A stretch of DNA of 64,000 nucleotides. Origin: Micromonospora sp. WMMD980. GTDB taxonomy: Bacteria > Actinomycetota > Actinomycetes > Mycobacteriales > Micromonosporaceae. The DNA is taken from contig NZ_JARUBE010000003.1 of the NCBI RefSeq assembly GCF_029626035.1, forward strand, positions 3,534,001-3,598,000, read 5' to 3'. The notes beneath the pieces are model-generated. The model saw nothing but the letters and a program-made list of their open reading frames with translations. It did no database searches and was not told where the DNA came from. The translations under genes were made by a program, and so were the position numbers. Positions 62,663-64,000 of the stretch are shown here, piece after piece (the first letter of the stretch is position 1; each line of letters starts with the position of its first letter).

Positions 62663-62911
62663 TCAAGTTTGTAGGCAGTGCAACGCCTGCTGATCAGAAG
62701 GCCAGGAGGTAGATCGAGGAAGGAAATCGGGGCGCACGCCTTCGCCGTGGAGGTAGAACTCCGTCTCGCCCGCCCGGGCCGCTGGCCGCCCTACCTTCTC
62801 GGCTCCCGCCTGGGTCGAGTGCACGGACGATGCGCGCCGGTTTCCCTCTCGAACCACAGCCCAGTCGCCGTCCCGAGGGACGACGTGCACTGGCTTCGCT
62901 TTACCAGGCAT
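62663..62911 (-). CDS. DUF2188 protein with abnormal C-terminus
   Basis: An 82-residue protein. MPGKAKPVHVVPRDGDWAVVREGNRRASSVHSTQAGAEKVGRPAARAGE matches the DUF2188 fold (HVVP..DGWAV..EG..RA...H.TQ.EA...AR). After TEFYLHGEG the usual closing strand (GR.R...) is replaced by unrelated VRPDFLPRSTSWPSDQ. This could be a decayed copy or a local frameshift. No ribosome site is evident. It is the only gene-like stretch in 62611-63006. Confidence 0.55.
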   Translation of the reverse strand: MPGKAKPVHVVPRDGDWAVVREGNRRASSVHSTQAGAEKVGRPAARAGETEFYLHGEGVRPDFLPRSTSWPSDQQALHCLQT

Positions 62912-63006
62912 AACTCCTCCGTTCCTACTCGATCAACTTGCCTGACCGAGCCGGGAGGAGCGAAGATCTGTCTCGGCAAGAAACATGTCGGGCTCCGTCC
63001 CGGCTC

Positions 63007-63040
63007 ACGAGCCCCGGGCGCGCTAACGCCCGGGGCTCGT
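63007..63040. terminator. Perfect 14-bp hairpin between nrdJ and the small genes
   Basis: ACGAGCCCCGGGCG, loop CGCTAA, exact complement, followed on the plus strand by TGCTTTCTTA. It lies 8 nt after the nrdJ stop, so it probably terminates nrdJ on the minus strand. Confidence 0.75.
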
Positions 63041-63047
63041 TGCTTTC

Positions 63048-64000
63048 TTAGCTGCAGCCGCTGGTGGAGCCGCAACCCTCGCAGACGTAGCAGCTACCGG
63101 CCGGGCGCATCTTGGTGCCGCAGGTGAAGCAGAGCGGCGCGTCCGCGGCCTTGCCGATCACGGCCTCCAGCAACTCGGTGCTGGAGCCCACCGACGGCGC
63201 GGGCTTGGCGGCGGCGACGTCGGCCATCTCCTGCGCCGGCTGGGCGACCGGGCCGGTCTTCGACTCGGGCGCCTCGACCGGGGCGGAGGCGGCCATCGCG
63301 GTGAGGTCCGCACCGCTCGCCTCCGCCTCCGCCTCGGCCCGGAGCTGGGCGGCCCGCTCCTTGGCGGTGAAGATGCCCAGCTCCGCGCGGCGCTCGTACG
63401 GCAGGAAGTCCAGCGCCAGGCGACGGAAGATGTAGTCCATCACCGAGGCGGCCATCCGCACGTCCGGGTCGTCGGTCATGCCGGCCGGCTCGAAGCGCAT
63501 GTTGGTGAACTTGCTGACGTACGTCTCCAGCGGGACGCCGTACTGGAGACCGATGGAGATGGCCACCGAGAAGGCGTCCATCACGCCGGCCAGGGTCGAG
63601 CCCTGCTTCGACATCTTCAGGAAGACCTCGCCGAGACCGTCGTCCGGGTAGGACGAGGCGGTGAGGTAACCCTCGGCGCCGCCGACCGAGAAGGAGACCG
63701 TCTGCGACGGGCGCTTCTTCGGCAGCCGCTTGCGCACCGGACGGTACTCGACGACCTTCTCCACGACCTTCTCGACCTCGGCGGCCGGGGCCGGCGCGGT
63801 CTCGGTGGCCTTGTTCGGCTTGGCGGCCGAGAGCGGCTGGCCGACCTTGCAGTTGTCCCGGTAGATCGCCAGCGCCTTCAGGCCGAGCTTCCAGCCCTCG
63901 AAGTAGATCTTCTCGACGTCTTCGACGGTGGCCTGCTCCGGCATGTTGACCGTCTTGGAGATGGCGCCGGAGATGAACGGCTGGACCGCCGCCATCATCC
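63048..64000 (-). CDS. nrdJ: Vitamin B12-dependent ribonucleotide reductase (C-terminal part, 5' end outside window)
   Basis: At least 316 residues, open to the window edge. It begins [25 protein letters not shown], the conserved C-terminal catalytic section of adenosylcobalamin-dependent class II reductases, then [68 protein letters not shown]. The tail ends with a double zinc knuckle ([27 protein letters not shown]) that carries the Cys pair for re-reduction. It makes deoxyribonucleotides for DNA synthesis. A B12 riboswitch and nrdR would be expected beyond the window. Confidence 0.95.
   Translation of the reverse strand, partial: MMAAVQPFISGAISKTVNMPEQATVEDVEKIYFEGWKLGLKALAIYRDNCKVGQPLSAAKPNKATETAPAPAAEVEKVVEKVVEYRPVRKRLPKKRPSQTVSFSVGGAEGYLTASSYPDDGLGEVFLKMSKQGSTLAGVMDAFSVAISIGLQYGVPLETYVSKFTNMRFEPAGMTDDPDVRMAASVMDYIFRRLALDFLPYERRAELGIFTAKERAAQLRAEAEAEASGADLTAMAASAPVEAPESKTGPVAQPAQEMADVAAAKPAPSVGSSTELLEAVIGKAADAPLCFTCGTKMRPAGSCYVCEGCGSTSGCS

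Overview
The window looks like the chromosome of a high-GC actinomycete, most probably Micromonospora or a close relative (family Micromonosporaceae). Reasons: strong G/C bias at third codon positions, many GTG starts, 4-nt GTGA/ATGA overlaps between genes, a principal sigma factor with a Lys/Ala-rich extension, and gene order around dxs, trkA, dut, suhB, sigA, sigB and ideR that matches, as I remember it, the Mycobacterium tuberculosis Rv2682c-Rv2711 region. Genus assignment is inference. I see no rRNA, tRNA, CRISPR array, insertion sequence or prophage.

Layout. 1-9 kb: the end of a fatty-acid beta-oxidation protein, a proline-rich membrane protein, a large secreted beta-propeller/malectin protein, a two-component system and a C39-type peptidase gene split by a frameshift. 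8.6-18.3 kb: two tandem membrane-anchored beta-propeller genes, three paralogous large polytopic membrane proteins and a lipoprotein, an exported or envelope cluster of unknown role. 18.4-35.3 kb: conserved core with dxs, anmK, a 23S/tRNA uridine methyltransferase, an APC permease with two TrkA-type potassium regulators, DUF3159, OB-fold, DUF3710, dut, DUF3093, DUF4193, a LytR_C protein, suhB and sigA. 35-47 kb: helicase, TRIC-type channel, pseudouridine catabolism (psuG plus PfkB kinase), a BrnT-like toxin-antitoxin pair, LtrA, a HhH-GPD protein, a subtilisin, a methyltransferase with dtd, and a Spo0M protein. 47.7-56.7 kb: sigB, a Pat-type acetyltransferase coupled to an AcuC deacetylase, a sulfurtransferase, ideR and an asparaginase. 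56.7-64 kb: an ECF sigma factor with a partner protein, small lipoproteins, an XRE-DUF5753/DUF397 regulatory module facing three small genes (two clearly Cys-rich), and the 3' end of B12-dependent ribonucleotide reductase nrdJ.

The most unusual content is not a gene. First, a 54-bp element built from two GGGGCCCC palindromes and a central hairpin occurs at six loci. It always lies within 8 nt of a stop codon, and in four cases it supplies the TAA stop itself. Second, a different type of repeat sits exactly on 4-nt stop/start overlaps inside operons: a 59/60-bp pair between the permease and methyltransferase genes, and three identical 57-bp units between psuG and its kinase. Each copy carries a new start codon. 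Third, sigA and sigB share 204 identical nucleotides, including all synonymous sites, which points to gene conversion. Fourth, an AT-rich 46-bp palindrome lies between two convergent genes near 40.4 kb.
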